Source: Magnetospirillum sp. (GTDB lineage Bacteria > Pseudomonadota > Alphaproteobacteria > CACIAM-22H2). Taken from it: a DNA stretch of 64,000 nt. The notes beneath the pieces were generated by a model. It saw only the letters and a program-made list of their open reading frames with translations, was not told the origin of the DNA and did not search any database. The stretch lies in NCBI GenBank assembly GCA_027532905.1, contig JAPZUA010000001.1, positions 397,565 to 461,564 of the forward strand. The letters run 5' to 3'. How positions within the stretch are numbered: the first letter of the stretch is position 1; the number at the start of each line of letters is the position of its first letter. Shown one piece after another: positions 1 to 8,305 of this stretch. Both the position numbers and the translations under genes were made by a program.

Positions 1-691
1 CACCCAGGAACGACAAAGTCGCCTCGGTGAGGATCGCGCCGGCCAGATTGATCGTCGCGATCACGAGTACGCTGCTCATCACGTTGGGCAGAATGTGGCG
101 ACCGAGGATGCGCAAAGGCGGCAGGCCAATGACTTTGGCGGCGCGCACATATTCGCGCTGCACCTCGACCATCGTGGCCGCGCGCACCGTGCGCGCATAC
201 TGCACCCATTCGTGGATCGCGATGGCGCCGATCAGGATGAACGGCGCCCACGAGGCCGACGCGGCATTCGGGATCAACGCGCGCGCAAGGCCGCTCACCA
301 GCAAAGCCAGCAGGATCGTGGGCAGGCTCAAGATCACGTCGCCCACGCGCATGATCACGGCATCGATCCAGCCGCCGAAATAGCCGGCGATCAGCCCCAA
401 CGTCACGCCGAGCAAGGCGGCAAGTGCGACGGCTCCGCCGCCAATCAGGATCGAGACGCGGGCACCGTAGAGAATGGCCGACAGAAGATCGCGCCCCTGA
501 TTGTCGGTGCCAAGAAAATAGCGCGCCTCGCCGCCGGCCACGAAAGACGGCGGCAATTCCGAATCGATCAGATTGTAGGAGGCGATGTCGGTCGGGTCGG
601 CGGGTGCCACCCACGGGGCGAGCAACGCGGTCGCGATGAGGGCAATCGCGACAGCCCCTGCGATCGCCACGCTTTTCGGAATACGCTTCAC
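1..691 (-). CDS. Family-5 ABC transporter inner-membrane permease (DppC/OppC type), partial
   Basis: This is the second permease of a peptide/opine-type ABC importer; its C-terminus lies beyond the left edge. Translation starts at a GTG (689-691) that overlaps the TGA of the upstream permease as GTGA, which fixes the start. The N-terminus MKRIPKSVAIAG leads into a membrane segment. A periplasmic stretch with FLGTDNQGRDLLSAILYGAR follows; this GTDxxGRD motif is typical of DppC/OppC proteins. Several membrane segments and an EAA-like loop come next (EVQREYVRAAKVIGL). About 230 codons are present of an expected 270-300. The family and role are secure; the substrate is not known. Confidence 0.88.
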   Translation of the reverse strand, partial: MKRIPKSVAIAGAVAIALIATALLAPWVAPADPTDIASYNLIDSELPPSFVAGGEARYFLGTDNQGRDLLSAILYGARVSILIGGGAVALAALLGVTLGLIAGYFGGWIDAVIMRVGDVILSLPTILLALLVSGLARALIPNAASASWAPFILIGAIAIHEWVQYARTVRAATMVEVQREYVRAAKVIGLPPLRILGRHILPNVMSSVLVIATINLAGAILTEATLSFLG

Positions 692-1659
692 CGCGCACCG
701 CTGCGCAAGCGCGGATCGACGATCGCGTAGAGCACATCGACCGTCATGTTGATGGCGACGAACAGGAAGCCCACGAACAGCAGATAGGCCGCCATCACCG
801 GGATATCGACGAAGCTCACGGCCTGGATGAACAGAAGCCCCATGCCGGGCCATTGGAAGACCGTCTCGGTCACGATCGCAAACGCGATCAGCGAGCCGAC
901 CTGCAGGCCCGTGACCGTAATGACCGGCATCAGCGCGTTGCGCAAAGCGAGCGTGAAATGGATGTAGCGGCGCGGCAGGCCGCGCGCGCGCGCAAAACGG
1001 ATATAGTCGCTGGCCAGAACATCGCGCATTTCCGCGCGCACGAGCCGCATGATCAGCGTGATCGAAAACAGGGCGAGCGTGACGGCCGGCAGCACCAGCG
1101 AGCGCAGACCGCTTGGCGTCAAAAGCCCGGTCGTCCACCAGCCGAGTGCGACCGTCTCGCCGCGCCCAAAGGACGGCAGCCAGCGCAAGCCCACCGCGAA
1201 CAGCATGATAAGGCCAATGCCGGTCACGAAAGTCGGCATCGAAATGCCGAGCAGCGACACGGCCTGGATCGCCTGCGCGTACCAAGCCTTGGGATGCAGC
1301 GCACTCAGCACGCCGAGCGGAATGCCGAGGCCGAGTGCTATCGCCATCGCGACCGCCACAAGCTCGAGCGTGGCGGGCAGGCGCTCGGCCAACAATTTGG
1401 CCACGGGACGCTGGTTGCGATAGCTGATGCCGAGATCGCCCACGGCGACGCGGCCGACGAACTTCGCATACTGCACGATCACAGGCGCCTCGAGGCCGAG
1501 TGCCGCGCGCAGTTCCTCGCGCTCGGCCGGCGTTGCGTCCTCGCGCGACATGATCAGCACCGGATCGCCGACATAGCGGAACATCGCAAAGGCGATGGCG
1601 GTCACTGCCGCCATCACCAAAAGCGCCTGGGCCAGTCGGTTGAGCAGAACCCCCGTCAT
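688..1659 (-). CDS. Family-5 ABC transporter inner-membrane permease (DppB/OppB type)
   Basis: This is the first permease of the importer, 323 residues, of normal length for DppB proteins. The N-terminal segment (LLNRLAQALLVMAAVTAIAF) is a membrane anchor. It is followed by the periplasmic region typical of DppB and a block of five further membrane helices. A cytoplasmic EAA-type loop (around SDYIRFARARGLP) should dock the ATPase. It lies 25 bp downstream of the binding-protein gene and overlaps the next permease by GTGA, so the three genes form one operon. The ATPase genes (DppD/F) are not in view and would lie beyond the left edge. Confidence 0.9.
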   Translation of the reverse strand: MTGVLLNRLAQALLVMAAVTAIAFAMFRYVGDPVLIMSREDATPAEREELRAALGLEAPVIVQYAKFVGRVAVGDLGISYRNQRPVAKLLAERLPATLELVAVAMAIALGLGIPLGVLSALHPKAWYAQAIQAVSLLGISMPTFVTGIGLIMLFAVGLRWLPSFGRGETVALGWWTTGLLTPSGLRSLVLPAVTLALFSITLIMRLVRAEMRDVLASDYIRFARARGLPRRYIHFTLALRNALMPVITVTGLQVGSLIAFAIVTETVFQWPGMGLLFIQAVSFVDIPVMAAYLLFVGFLFVAINMTVDVLYAIVDPRLRSGAR

Positions 1660-1684
1660 CGGCGGCCGTTGCGGCCGATGGCGC

Positions 1685-3256
1685 TCACTTCAGGTTCGCG
1701 AACCAGAGCCGCACATACTCGTCGGCGAACACCGGCACGTCGAGCGCGTTGCGCATCGCCCAGGCGACCGGCTGCTGGTGGATCGGGATAAACAAGGCTT
1801 CGTCGCGCGCGATCTTCAGCGACTCGGTCAGCATTGCGCGCCGCTTGGTCTCGTCGAGCTCGGTGCCGGCCGCGTCGGCCAACGCGTCGAGGCGCGGCAC
1901 GACCAGGCCGTTCGGGTTGTTGCCGCCGAACGTGCCGCGGCGCGAGGCGAAGATCGCCGACAGCACGCTGTAGGTGTCCATCGGCGGCAGCGTGGCCCAG
2001 CCCAGCATGTACATGTCGGTCTCGCCGCGATCGACCTTCGGGAAATAGGTCGTGCGGCTTTCGATCTTGAGATCGACCTGCACGCCGATGCGCGTCCACA
2101 TGGCCGCGATCGCCACGCATGTCTGCTCGTCGGCAATGTAGCGGTCGTTGGGGCAAGCCAAGCCCACTTTGAAGCCGTTCGGATAGCCTGCCGCCGTCAG
2201 CAACGCTTTGGCGCGGTCGGGATCGAAGGCGAGCGGCTTGTCGACATCCGCCGAGTAGCCGGGCACGGGCGGCGCCACGAGGGCGCCCACAGTGCGCGAC
2301 TTGCCGCGCATGATGCGGCGCTGGATCGTGTCGAGATCGACCGCGTGCCACAAAGCCTGGCGCACGCGCAGATCGAGCAGCGGGTTCTTCTTGCCGGGTT
2401 CGGCGAAGAGTTCGGGGCGCCAGTTCATGCCGAGGAAGATGAGGCGCAAGGACGGTTCTTCGACCACCTTGAAGCCCGCCGCCTGGCCGATGCGCGCAAG
2501 ATCCTGCAAGGGAGCCGGTGCGATCATGTCGAGTTCGCCCGACAGGAGGGCCGCCACGCGCGTGGCGTCCGAGCGGATCGGGCGGAACTCGATGCGCTTC
2601 AGATTATGCTGCGGCTTGTCCCACCAGGCGTCGTTGACGACCATGACCGTGCGCGAATCGGGCTGGTAGCTTTCGAGCTTGAAAGGGCCGGTGCCGTTGG
2701 CGTTGGTCGAGGCGTAGGTGGTGGTGCCCGTGGTGATGTTGCCGGGCTTAAGCGCGTCGTTGCGCGCCATCCAGCTGCGGCTCATGATGAAGATGCCGGA
2801 GAGGTCGTTCAGCAGCAGCGGATAGGGCCCGCGCAGCACGAAGTCGACCGTGAAATCGTCGACCTTCTCGGCCGCCGTCACATTGGCGAGGTTGCCGCGC
2901 GCGCGCGCCGTGGGATCGAGCAGGCGCGTGACTGAGGCGACGACGTCGTCGGCCGTAAACGGCGAGCCGTCGTGGAATTTGACGTCGCGGCGCAGGCTGA
3001 AGCGCCAGCGATTGGGCGCCACCACCTGCCACGACGTCGCGAGTGCGGGCTCGATCTGCATGTTGCGGTCGCGCCGCACAAGCGGATCGTAGATGTGATG
3101 GTGCATGTTGGAGGTGAAGCTCTCCGTATGCGCATAGGGGTCCATCGTGGCGATGTCGCCCTGCGAGGACCAGCGCAGCGTTTGCGCTTGCGCGGACGAA
3201 GCCGCCGACACGCCTGCCGCAACGCCGATCGCGAGCAGCGTCTTGAAGATCGTCAT
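1685..3256 (-). CDS. Family-5 extracellular solute-binding protein of the ABC importer
   Basis: This is the periplasmic binding protein that delivers ligand to the two permeases downstream. It has 523 residues, usual for SBP_bac_5 (DppA/OppA-like). A Sec signal peptide is visible at residues 1-24, with a hydrophobic core and probable cleavage after AQA. The mature protein starts TLRWSSQGDIATMDP, the usual entry strand of this family. The motif KFHDGSPFTADDVVAS (family signature around residues 95-110) is present. The ligand could be a peptide, opine, nickel chelate or glutathione; nothing in the sequence separates these. It is first in the operon and preceded by direct repeats that may be regulatory. 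Confidence 0.9.
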   Translation of the reverse strand: MTIFKTLLAIGVAAGVSAASSAQAQTLRWSSQGDIATMDPYAHTESFTSNMHHHIYDPLVRRDRNMQIEPALATSWQVVAPNRWRFSLRRDVKFHDGSPFTADDVVASVTRLLDPTARARGNLANVTAAEKVDDFTVDFVLRGPYPLLLNDLSGIFIMSRSWMARNDALKPGNITTGTTTYASTNANGTGPFKLESYQPDSRTVMVVNDAWWDKPQHNLKRIEFRPIRSDATRVAALLSGELDMIAPAPLQDLARIGQAAGFKVVEEPSLRLIFLGMNWRPELFAEPGKKNPLLDLRVRQALWHAVDLDTIQRRIMRGKSRTVGALVAPPVPGYSADVDKPLAFDPDRAKALLTAAGYPNGFKVGLACPNDRYIADEQTCVAIAAMWTRIGVQVDLKIESRTTYFPKVDRGETDMYMLGWATLPPMDTYSVLSAIFASRRGTFGGNNPNGLVVPRLDALADAAGTELDETKRRAMLTESLKIARDEALFIPIHQQPVAWAMRNALDVPVFADEYVRLWFANLK

Positions 3257-3842
3257 TTCCCGAACCCCCCTGGTTTTTACGTTTGCCCAGCTTTTACGTT
3301 TGTATGCCGACAGGGTTCGCTTGGAAGCGGCCCGCTGTCAAGAACCCCATCCCATTTACGTGCAAACGATGCACCATGCCCCGAAGGCGCGCGCCCGAAA
3401 TAGGTTACCTTGCGCGACAACCTGCGACCGTCGCCGATTTATCCCCTTGATGTTGCAGGGACGTAACCACGGCGACGATTTCGGTTACATGTTTCCGAAC
3501 CCGCCAAAAGGCGCGTTTGGCCATTCTCTTTATTCACTTTTCAAACAGCACACGGCGCCGGGGGAGGGTCCGGCGCAAGATGCGCAATTCAAGCACAGGA
3601 GAAGGTTCATTTCAAGAACAGAGAAATTTAGCTTAGAAAAGAAATGTTACTTGAAATTGAAATGACGCTCCAGCGCCAACGCTCAAACAGGGGGATTTGC
3701 AAAGCTACCTGTACAAGGACGCCAAAGTCGGGCGACGCGACGGAAAGACAAGTATTGAGTCCCATAATCCGCCAATTCGAATCAGGCGCTCAAGCGAGTG
3801 AGCAGAATGAGATCCGCCGCGAACCGACCGAATTTGGGAGGC
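3257..3842. other. Intergenic region upstream of the family-5 importer
   Basis: About 590 bp without a convincing gene. It is visibly less GC-rich than its surroundings, particularly 3530-3700. It holds the probable promoter of the importer operon. It also holds two direct TTTTACGTTTG repeats, three scattered GGTTAC motifs in either orientation (near 3413, 3473 and 3483), and a small inverted repeat GCCAAA/TTTGGC at 3503-3521. I see no tRNA, terminator with a clean T-run, or insertion-sequence end. Confidence 0.5.
3275..3302. repeat. Direct repeat TTTTACGTTTG x2, possible operator
   Basis: Two identical 11-bp copies at 3275-3285 and 3292-3302, 17 bp apart, begin 19 bp upstream of the binding-protein start codon. 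A related sequence, TTTACG followed by TGCAAACG, occurs near 3355. The position suggests a regulator site for the importer, but no regulator is known. Confidence 0.4.
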
Positions 3843-4616
3843 TTATTTGTTGGTATGCCCTCCCGTCGATTCCGGTGTGCCGTCGAGTTTCTTGTACTGC
3901 GCCAGCAGCGACCTCATCTTCTCGTCTCCGCCGGGCCGTGGGAAGGCCTCGCACATACCCTCGAGGGCGAACATCATCGCAGTACATGAGGCACGCAGCG
4001 CGTCGTCTATTCCTTCGTCATCTGGGCCGTACCGCAGTTCTTTCACTCGGCCATGCTCATCTTTGACAACGTGCCGCTGAAGGCTGTCCAATGTGCAATG
4101 TACGCCATCGTTGCTTAATGGCCTGTAGACCATCTGATAAAGGTGATCGAGTTGGTTTTCCCGAGCGATCGCTTCCCATTTCAGGCCGTCGGCTGTCTCG
4201 TTAGCGAGAGACTGCAAAAACTCAACCACCTTTTTGGTGTTCTCCGCGTTCAGCCAGTCGGCCCGCTCGCCCTCCCGGAGCGTCGCCGCCATGTTCTTCC
4301 GCTTTGAGCGGAAGTCAGAAGCCATTTTTTCGAGGAACTGCCCATCCTTGTTGATCGCGCGGATGGCGATTGCTCGCTCCGCAGCGGTCCTAGCGAGGGA
4401 GCGGACGTCGTTTACCTTTCCGCGCTCAGCGAGCCACAAGGTAGACTCGAACGTCTCGCGACATTGGGCGAATGCGCACCACGATAGCAGCTTTGAATCG
4501 TCGGACAGCTTGACCGTAGATGTCAACATCACTTCGGTGGAGAACTTAAGCAACTCGTCCGCCAATGCGAACCAGCCTGAAAATCTAGGGTCTGCTCTGA
4601 AATCAATCGTCGCCAT
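3843..4616 (-). CDS. DUF5677-like protein of unknown function
   Basis: A 257-residue, mostly helical soluble protein without signal peptide or membrane segments. A central region (residues about 50-85: CRETFESTLWLAERG ... ARTAAERAIAIRAI) resembles the arginine/glutamate-containing helices of DUF5677 proteins, which are scattered in mobile and defence-associated loci. The sequence is charged, and its codon use is less GC-biased than the neighbours', which suggests acquisition by transfer. It is a single gene flanked by long intergenic stretches with no obvious operon partner. The DUF5677 assignment is from memory of the family and is moderate; no function can be given. Confidence 0.6.
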   Translation of the reverse strand: MATIDFRADPRFSGWFALADELLKFSTEVMLTSTVKLSDDSKLLSWCAFAQCRETFESTLWLAERGKVNDVRSLARTAAERAIAIRAINKDGQFLEKMASDFRSKRKNMAATLREGERADWLNAENTKKVVEFLQSLANETADGLKWEAIARENQLDHLYQMVYRPLSNDGVHCTLDSLQRHVVKDEHGRVKELRYGPDDEGIDDALRASCTAMMFALEGMCEAFPRPGGDEKMRSLLAQYKKLDGTPESTGGHTNK

Positions 4617-4683
4617 CCTTGTCCTCGACAGCTTCGGTTCGCCATTTCGGCGAAGTTATACTTAATCGAGAATCTTCGCGACA

Positions 4684-4815
4684 CTATACCCCATCGAGAA
4701 ACCGCTCCGACGGCACGCCGCTTAGCAAGGCCGACTGATAAAACTGCATCGCCGACCAGCTGCCGGGGCGGTGGGGAGTCTCGGACACCAACTGCGCGCT
4801 CGGGGCAGCGCTCAC
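4684..4815 (-). CDS. Possible 43-residue ORF, unknown
   Basis: A short open frame starting at GTG (4813-4815) just downstream of the winged-helix gene and ending in TAG. Its product is rich in ordinary protein-like composition (for example SWSAMQFYQSALLSGV) and may be the C-terminal remnant of a larger gene in another frame. No ribosome-binding site is clear. It could equally be non-coding. Confidence 0.2.
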   Translation of the reverse strand: MSAAPSAQLVSETPHRPGSWSAMQFYQSALLSGVPSERFLDGV

Positions 4816-4831
4816 GTCGAACCGGCGTCGC

Positions 4832-5179
4832 TCAGAAAATCAACTGACAGCGGGTGCCGCGACCGGCGCCAAGGCGTTGAATGAGGCCGGCCTTGAGAAG
4901 GGCAACCAGCACGTTCTGGACGGTGCGCCGCACTAAGCCGGTTTCTGCCATGAGACCCGCCGGCGTCAGGCGTTGTTCCGATGCTGAACGGAAGCAGGCG
5001 AGCACCCGAACCGCACTCTCGGATAGCTTTTGCAGGGAAGCATAGCGCTCCCGCAGTGCTTCGATGCCGCACAGCGCTTTGTCCAAAATTTTGGGGAAAA
5101 CCACGCCAGTGCCGCGAAGCCAATGGGCCTGCGGATCGACCCATAATGCACCTGACGACGACGGTGCAATATGGTGCAT
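4832..5179 (-). CDS. Small putative winged-helix DNA-binding protein
   Basis: A 115-residue protein. Residues about 50-115 look like a winged helix: an AVRVLACFRSA helix, then LTPAGLMAETGLVRRTVQNV as the helix-turn-helix, then a LIQRLGAGRGTRC wing. The N-terminal 45 residues are not recognised. It may be an autonomous regulator or the C-terminal remnant of a longer protein that ended in such a domain, such as a Fic protein or nucleotidyltransferase. GGTGCA repeats overlap its start region and could serve autoregulation. It sits in the accessory patch with the DUF5677-like gene. Function is inferred only from fold-like sequence. Confidence 0.45.
   Translation of the reverse strand: MHHIAPSSSGALWVDPQAHWLRGTGVVFPKILDKALCGIEALRERYASLQKLSESAVRVLACFRSASEQRLTPAGLMAETGLVRRTVQNVLVALLKAGLIQRLGAGRGTRCQLIF
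5147..5178. repeat. TGCACC/GGTGCA repeats over the start of the winged-helix gene
   Basis: TGCACC at 5147-5152 is followed by GGTGCA at 5163-5168 (inverted) and again at 5173-5178 (direct copy, 10 bp apart, one helical turn). They cover the first eleven codons of the downstream minus-strand gene. This could be an autoregulatory site, or chance within coding sequence. Confidence 0.3.
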
Positions 5180-5299
5180 TTCAGCGGCAAGCTAGAACCC
5201 AGCGAAACCGCGTCCGAAGCCTGAAAGATTTCTTATGACTGGTTTCGGCGGCACGCGCCCCGATCAATGGGCCATGCCGCCGCTCAACGTCGCTTGCGT

Positions 5300-5908
5300 T
5301 TACACGCCGATCAGCAGGGCCACGCCGGCAACCGCCATCGCGGCCCCACCGAAACGCACCGCCGTCGGACGAACCGAGGCGGCGAAAGCCGCAAGCGCGA
5401 TACCGGCCACATGCAGCATGGCACTCGCCGCGAGGAAGCCTGCGGCATAACCGGCCGCACCGGCAGCGGCCGGCAATTCGGCGCCGTGCGCGAACCCGTG
5501 GAACATTGCGAAGAAGCCGACCAAAGCGGCGGCGGCGGCCGTCGGCAGCTTTTGGCGCAGGGCGATTGCCGCGCCGAAGGCCACCAGCGACAAGGCAATA
5601 CCTGTCTCAAAGAACGGCAGTTCGAACCCGGCGAAGCCTGCGAGGCCGCCCACGGCCATCAGCGCCACGAACGCCGTCGGCACGGCCCAGATCGCGCGGC
5701 CGCCGAGGCGCCAGGCGAGCAAGCCCACGCCCAGCATCGCCAGCAGATGGTCGAGCCCGCCCAGCGGATGCGCAAAACCGTCGGCCATATCGACATGGAA
5801 ATGCGCCCCCGGATGCGCCCCAACGTGCGCCAGGGCGAGGCTCGGGATCAGGGCGATTGCGATGGCGATGGGGGCGGCGACGGTTGCGGCAACTCGGGCA
5901 AAACGCAT
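5300..5908 (-). CDS. hupE: HupE/UreJ family nickel/metal permease
   Basis: A 202-residue membrane protein with a cleavable signal (residues 1-27, ending ALA-HVGAHPGAH) and about six membrane helices. The two family motifs are present: HPLGGLDHLLAM near residue 47 and FHGFAHGAE near residue 139, whose His/Asp/Glu residues bind nickel in HupE and UreJ. A CAGGAG ribosome-binding site precedes the ATG. No hydrogenase or urease genes are in this window, so the gene stands alone and the transported metal (nickel or cobalt) is inferred from the family only. Confidence 0.85.
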   Translation of the reverse strand: MRFARVAATVAAPIAIAIALIPSLALAHVGAHPGAHFHVDMADGFAHPLGGLDHLLAMLGVGLLAWRLGGRAIWAVPTAFVALMAVGGLAGFAGFELPFFETGIALSLVAFGAAIALRQKLPTAAAAALVGFFAMFHGFAHGAELPAAAGAAGYAAGFLAASAMLHVAGIALAAFAASVRPTAVRFGGAAMAVAGVALLIGV

Positions 5909-6007
5909 GGGCTACTCCTGACAAAATTCGGTCGCACACGCGACTCACATGCGGTGATCCTAGCGCATCCGCACGCAATTGCGAGATGGGTCTTGCGACG
6001 CGGTATC

Positions 6008-6871
6008 CTAAGGTGCTGCCATCTTGCCGTTCTGGGCGGCGATGGCGGCGAGGAATTGCGGGCCGTATGCAGTGCCTTCGCGTTTGTCGTGCGCCAGCAG
6101 CATGTGAAGGGCCAGATCGTAGCTGCGATAGCAATCGTGCACGATCGCGGCCAAGCGCAGCAATTGGCCCGGCGTCAGGCGGTCGGGATAGGCGAAATCC
6201 TTCACGAAGATCGCGTCGCTCCACATGGTTTGGCTGAGGCCCGCATAGGCGTCGTTGTTGGCGACCATCGGCTTGATCGTGCGGCTCATCAACGGCGTGA
6301 AGCGGTGCAGCACGAAACCTTGCGCGCGCAGAAACTGGTCGATGTCGGAAAACAGCGGCTGGCCGCGATACATTTGCACGAACTCGACTTCCGTCTGCAC
6401 CACCACGGCATCGCGCAGCCGCTCCACCGCATTGCGCATCGCCATAAGCTCGCCGCCTTGGATGTCGATCTTGAGCAGATCGAACCCGGCGGTTTCGGGA
6501 ATGTCGTCGAGGCGTTTCGTCTGCACGGGTTCCGTGCGCACGATGCGCCGCCATTGCTCGAACCCGTGGAACAGGTCGAGCACGTCGGGATTGGGTTCCA
6601 GCAGCGAGGTCATGCCCTGGGCAAAGCAGATATGGAGCGTATGCGCCACACCGTCGCCGATCACGAAGGGCAGATACGTCTCGCCCGCGCCCTTGCGCTG
6701 CTCGAGCACGGCGAGTGCTTCGAGATTGGGCTCGAAGCCCACGACATGCGTGTTCCCACCCTGCATCAACGGGGCATAAGGCGGTTTGCCGTCGATCGGA
6801 TTGGCGCCCACATCGACGATTTTGATCGGGCAGTCGATCTTGAGCAGGGCGCGCAACGATTGAGGATACAT
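6008..6871 (-). CDS. FkbM-family SAM-dependent methyltransferase
   Basis: A class I methyltransferase of the FkbM family. Visible motifs are IVDVGAN (motif I, SAM binding) near residue 18, VGFEPN (motif II acidic residue), and LLKIDIQGGE (the FkbM signature) near residue 136. FkbM enzymes usually O-methylate sugars or polyketides. The C-terminal third is a helical extension. I prefer the ATG at 6871; a TTG five codons upstream (6886) is also possible, and neither has a good ribosome-binding site. It is a single gene, divergent from the RND operon, with no glycan genes nearby, so the substrate is unknown. Confidence 0.8.
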   Translation of the reverse strand: MYPQSLRALLKIDCPIKIVDVGANPIDGKPPYAPLMQGGNTHVVGFEPNLEALAVLEQRKGAGETYLPFVIGDGVAHTLHICFAQGMTSLLEPNPDVLDLFHGFEQWRRIVRTEPVQTKRLDDIPETAGFDLLKIDIQGGELMAMRNAVERLRDAVVVQTEVEFVQMYRGQPLFSDIDQFLRAQGFVLHRFTPLMSRTIKPMVANNDAYAGLSQTMWSDAIFVKDFAYPDRLTPGQLLRLAAIVHDCYRSYDLALHMLLAHDKREGTAYGPQFLAAIAAQNGKMAAP

Positions 6872-7069
6872 CAGGACAGCTTTCAAGGCGGGCGGGATTA
6901 GCGCTAGGGCTCTGAAAACTATATGATTTGAGTGCGTCTGTCAGCCCGACAGAGCAGCTGCACGCCGTAACCGACTGTGACAATCGGAAACGCAATGCCC
7001 GCTTTTAACGCAGGGCGTTTGCGCTACTCTCTGTGCCATGCAGCAGCAAGCGACGAAAGAACGGAACGC

Positions 7070-8275
7070 ATGAAAACGCGGTGGTGGATCGCATCTGTCG
7101 GTCTGGCGGCGTCTGTCGGCCTTGGCTGGTGGGCTTCGACGACGGATATGCCGATTCCGTTCGTGCGCGCGCCCGCAGCCGAAGCGGCACCCGGCCCTGC
7201 GGCCGCCGCCCGCCGCGGCCCGCAGGCACCGGTCGTGCGCGTGGCAACCGCGCGCGTCGGCGATCTGGCGATTTCGCTCGACGGGCTGGGCACCGTTCAG
7301 GCTTACAACTCGGTCGTAGTGGCAAGCCGCGTCGACGGCCAGCTCATGCGCCTCAATTTCCGCGAGGGGCAGGATGTGAAAGAGGGCGATCTGTTGGCGC
7401 AGATCGATCCGCGCAGCTACCAGGCCCAACTCGACCAGGCCATCGCCAAGCGCGCGCAAGACCAAGCCCAGCTCGACAACGCCAAGCGCGATCTCGAGCG
7501 TTTCAGCTCGCTCGTGCAGCAGAATTTCGCGAGCCGCCAGCAATACGACACGGCGCGCGCCCAAGTGGCGCAGTTCGAAGCGCTGCTCAAATCCGACGAT
7601 GCCGCGATCGCGTCGGCACGCGTGCTGCTGTCTTACACGAACATCGTCGCCCCCATCTCCGGGCGCCTCGGCTTGCGCGTGGTCGACGCGGGCAACATCG
7701 TGCGCGCCAACGATGCGGCCGGTATCGTCGTCATCACGCAGCTGCAGCCGATCAGCGTCGTCTTCACGCTGCCGCAGCAGCGCCTGCCCGAGATCAACAC
7801 GAAGCTGCGCGCAGGCGAGCGGCTCGAAGTGCGCGCCCTTCGCGCCGACGGCACGGCACTCGATACCGGCCGCGTGGAATTCGTCGACAACCAAATCGAT
7901 CCCGCGACCGGCACCATCAAGCTCAAAGCCGTGTTCCCGAACGAAGCGCAGGAGCTGTGGCCCGGCGGCTTCGTGAATGTGCGGCTGCGCCTGGGTACGG
8001 TCAGCAATGCCGTGCTGGTGCCTTCATCGGCCGTGCAGTACGGGCCCGACGGACCGTTTGCGTTTGTCGTTGGTCCCGCCATGACGGCCGAGATGCGGCC
8101 GATCCGCCCGTTGCAGAGCGAGGGCGACACGACCGCGATCGCTGCCGGGCTTGCGGCGGGCGAGCGCGTGGTGCTGGGCGGCCAGGACCGCTTGCGCAAT
8201 GGCGGACCGGTCGCGATCGCTGGCGAAAGCGAGCCGGGCGCGCGGCGTCCCGGCGGCGCCCGCCCGCCTTCATGA
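7070..8275 (+). CDS. mdtA: RND efflux periplasmic adaptor subunit (MdtA-like)
   Basis: The membrane-fusion protein of a tripartite efflux pump, 401 residues from the ATG at 7070. The first 20 residues form a signal-anchor (WWIASVGLAASVGLGWW) without a lipobox. A beta-barrel/lipoyl half (QAYNSVVVASRVDGQL) comes first. A long coiled-coil hairpin follows at about residues 125-185 (YQAQLDQAIAKRAQDQAQ), then the second lipoyl half and the membrane-proximal domain. It is the first gene of a four-gene operon (adaptor, pump, pump, outer-membrane factor). The longer reading from 6977 lacks signal-like sequence and was not chosen. Confidence 0.9.
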   Translation: MKTRWWIASVGLAASVGLGWWASTTDMPIPFVRAPAAEAAPGPAAAARRGPQAPVVRVATARVGDLAISLDGLGTVQAYNSVVVASRVDGQLMRLNFREGQDVKEGDLLAQIDPRSYQAQLDQAIAKRAQDQAQLDNAKRDLERFSSLVQQNFASRQQYDTARAQVAQFEALLKSDDAAIASARVLLSYTNIVAPISGRLGLRVVDAGNIVRANDAAGIVVITQLQPISVVFTLPQQRLPEINTKLRAGERLEVRALRADGTALDTGRVEFVDNQIDPATGTIKLKAVFPNEAQELWPGGFVNVRLRLGTVSNAVLVPSSAVQYGPDGPFAFVVGPAMTAEMRPIRPLQSEGDTTAIAAGLAAGERVVLGGQDRLRNGGPVAIAGESEPGARRPGGARPPS

Positions 8276-8305
8276 ACCCGCCCTCGTGACGCGCAAACCC
8301 GCCCA

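Noticed and set aside
5267-6901. A 544-codon plus-strand frame across hupE and the FkbM gene
   Set aside because: It is antisense to two recognisable genes with intact motifs and has a composition of repeated Arg/His/Gly typical of shadow frames.
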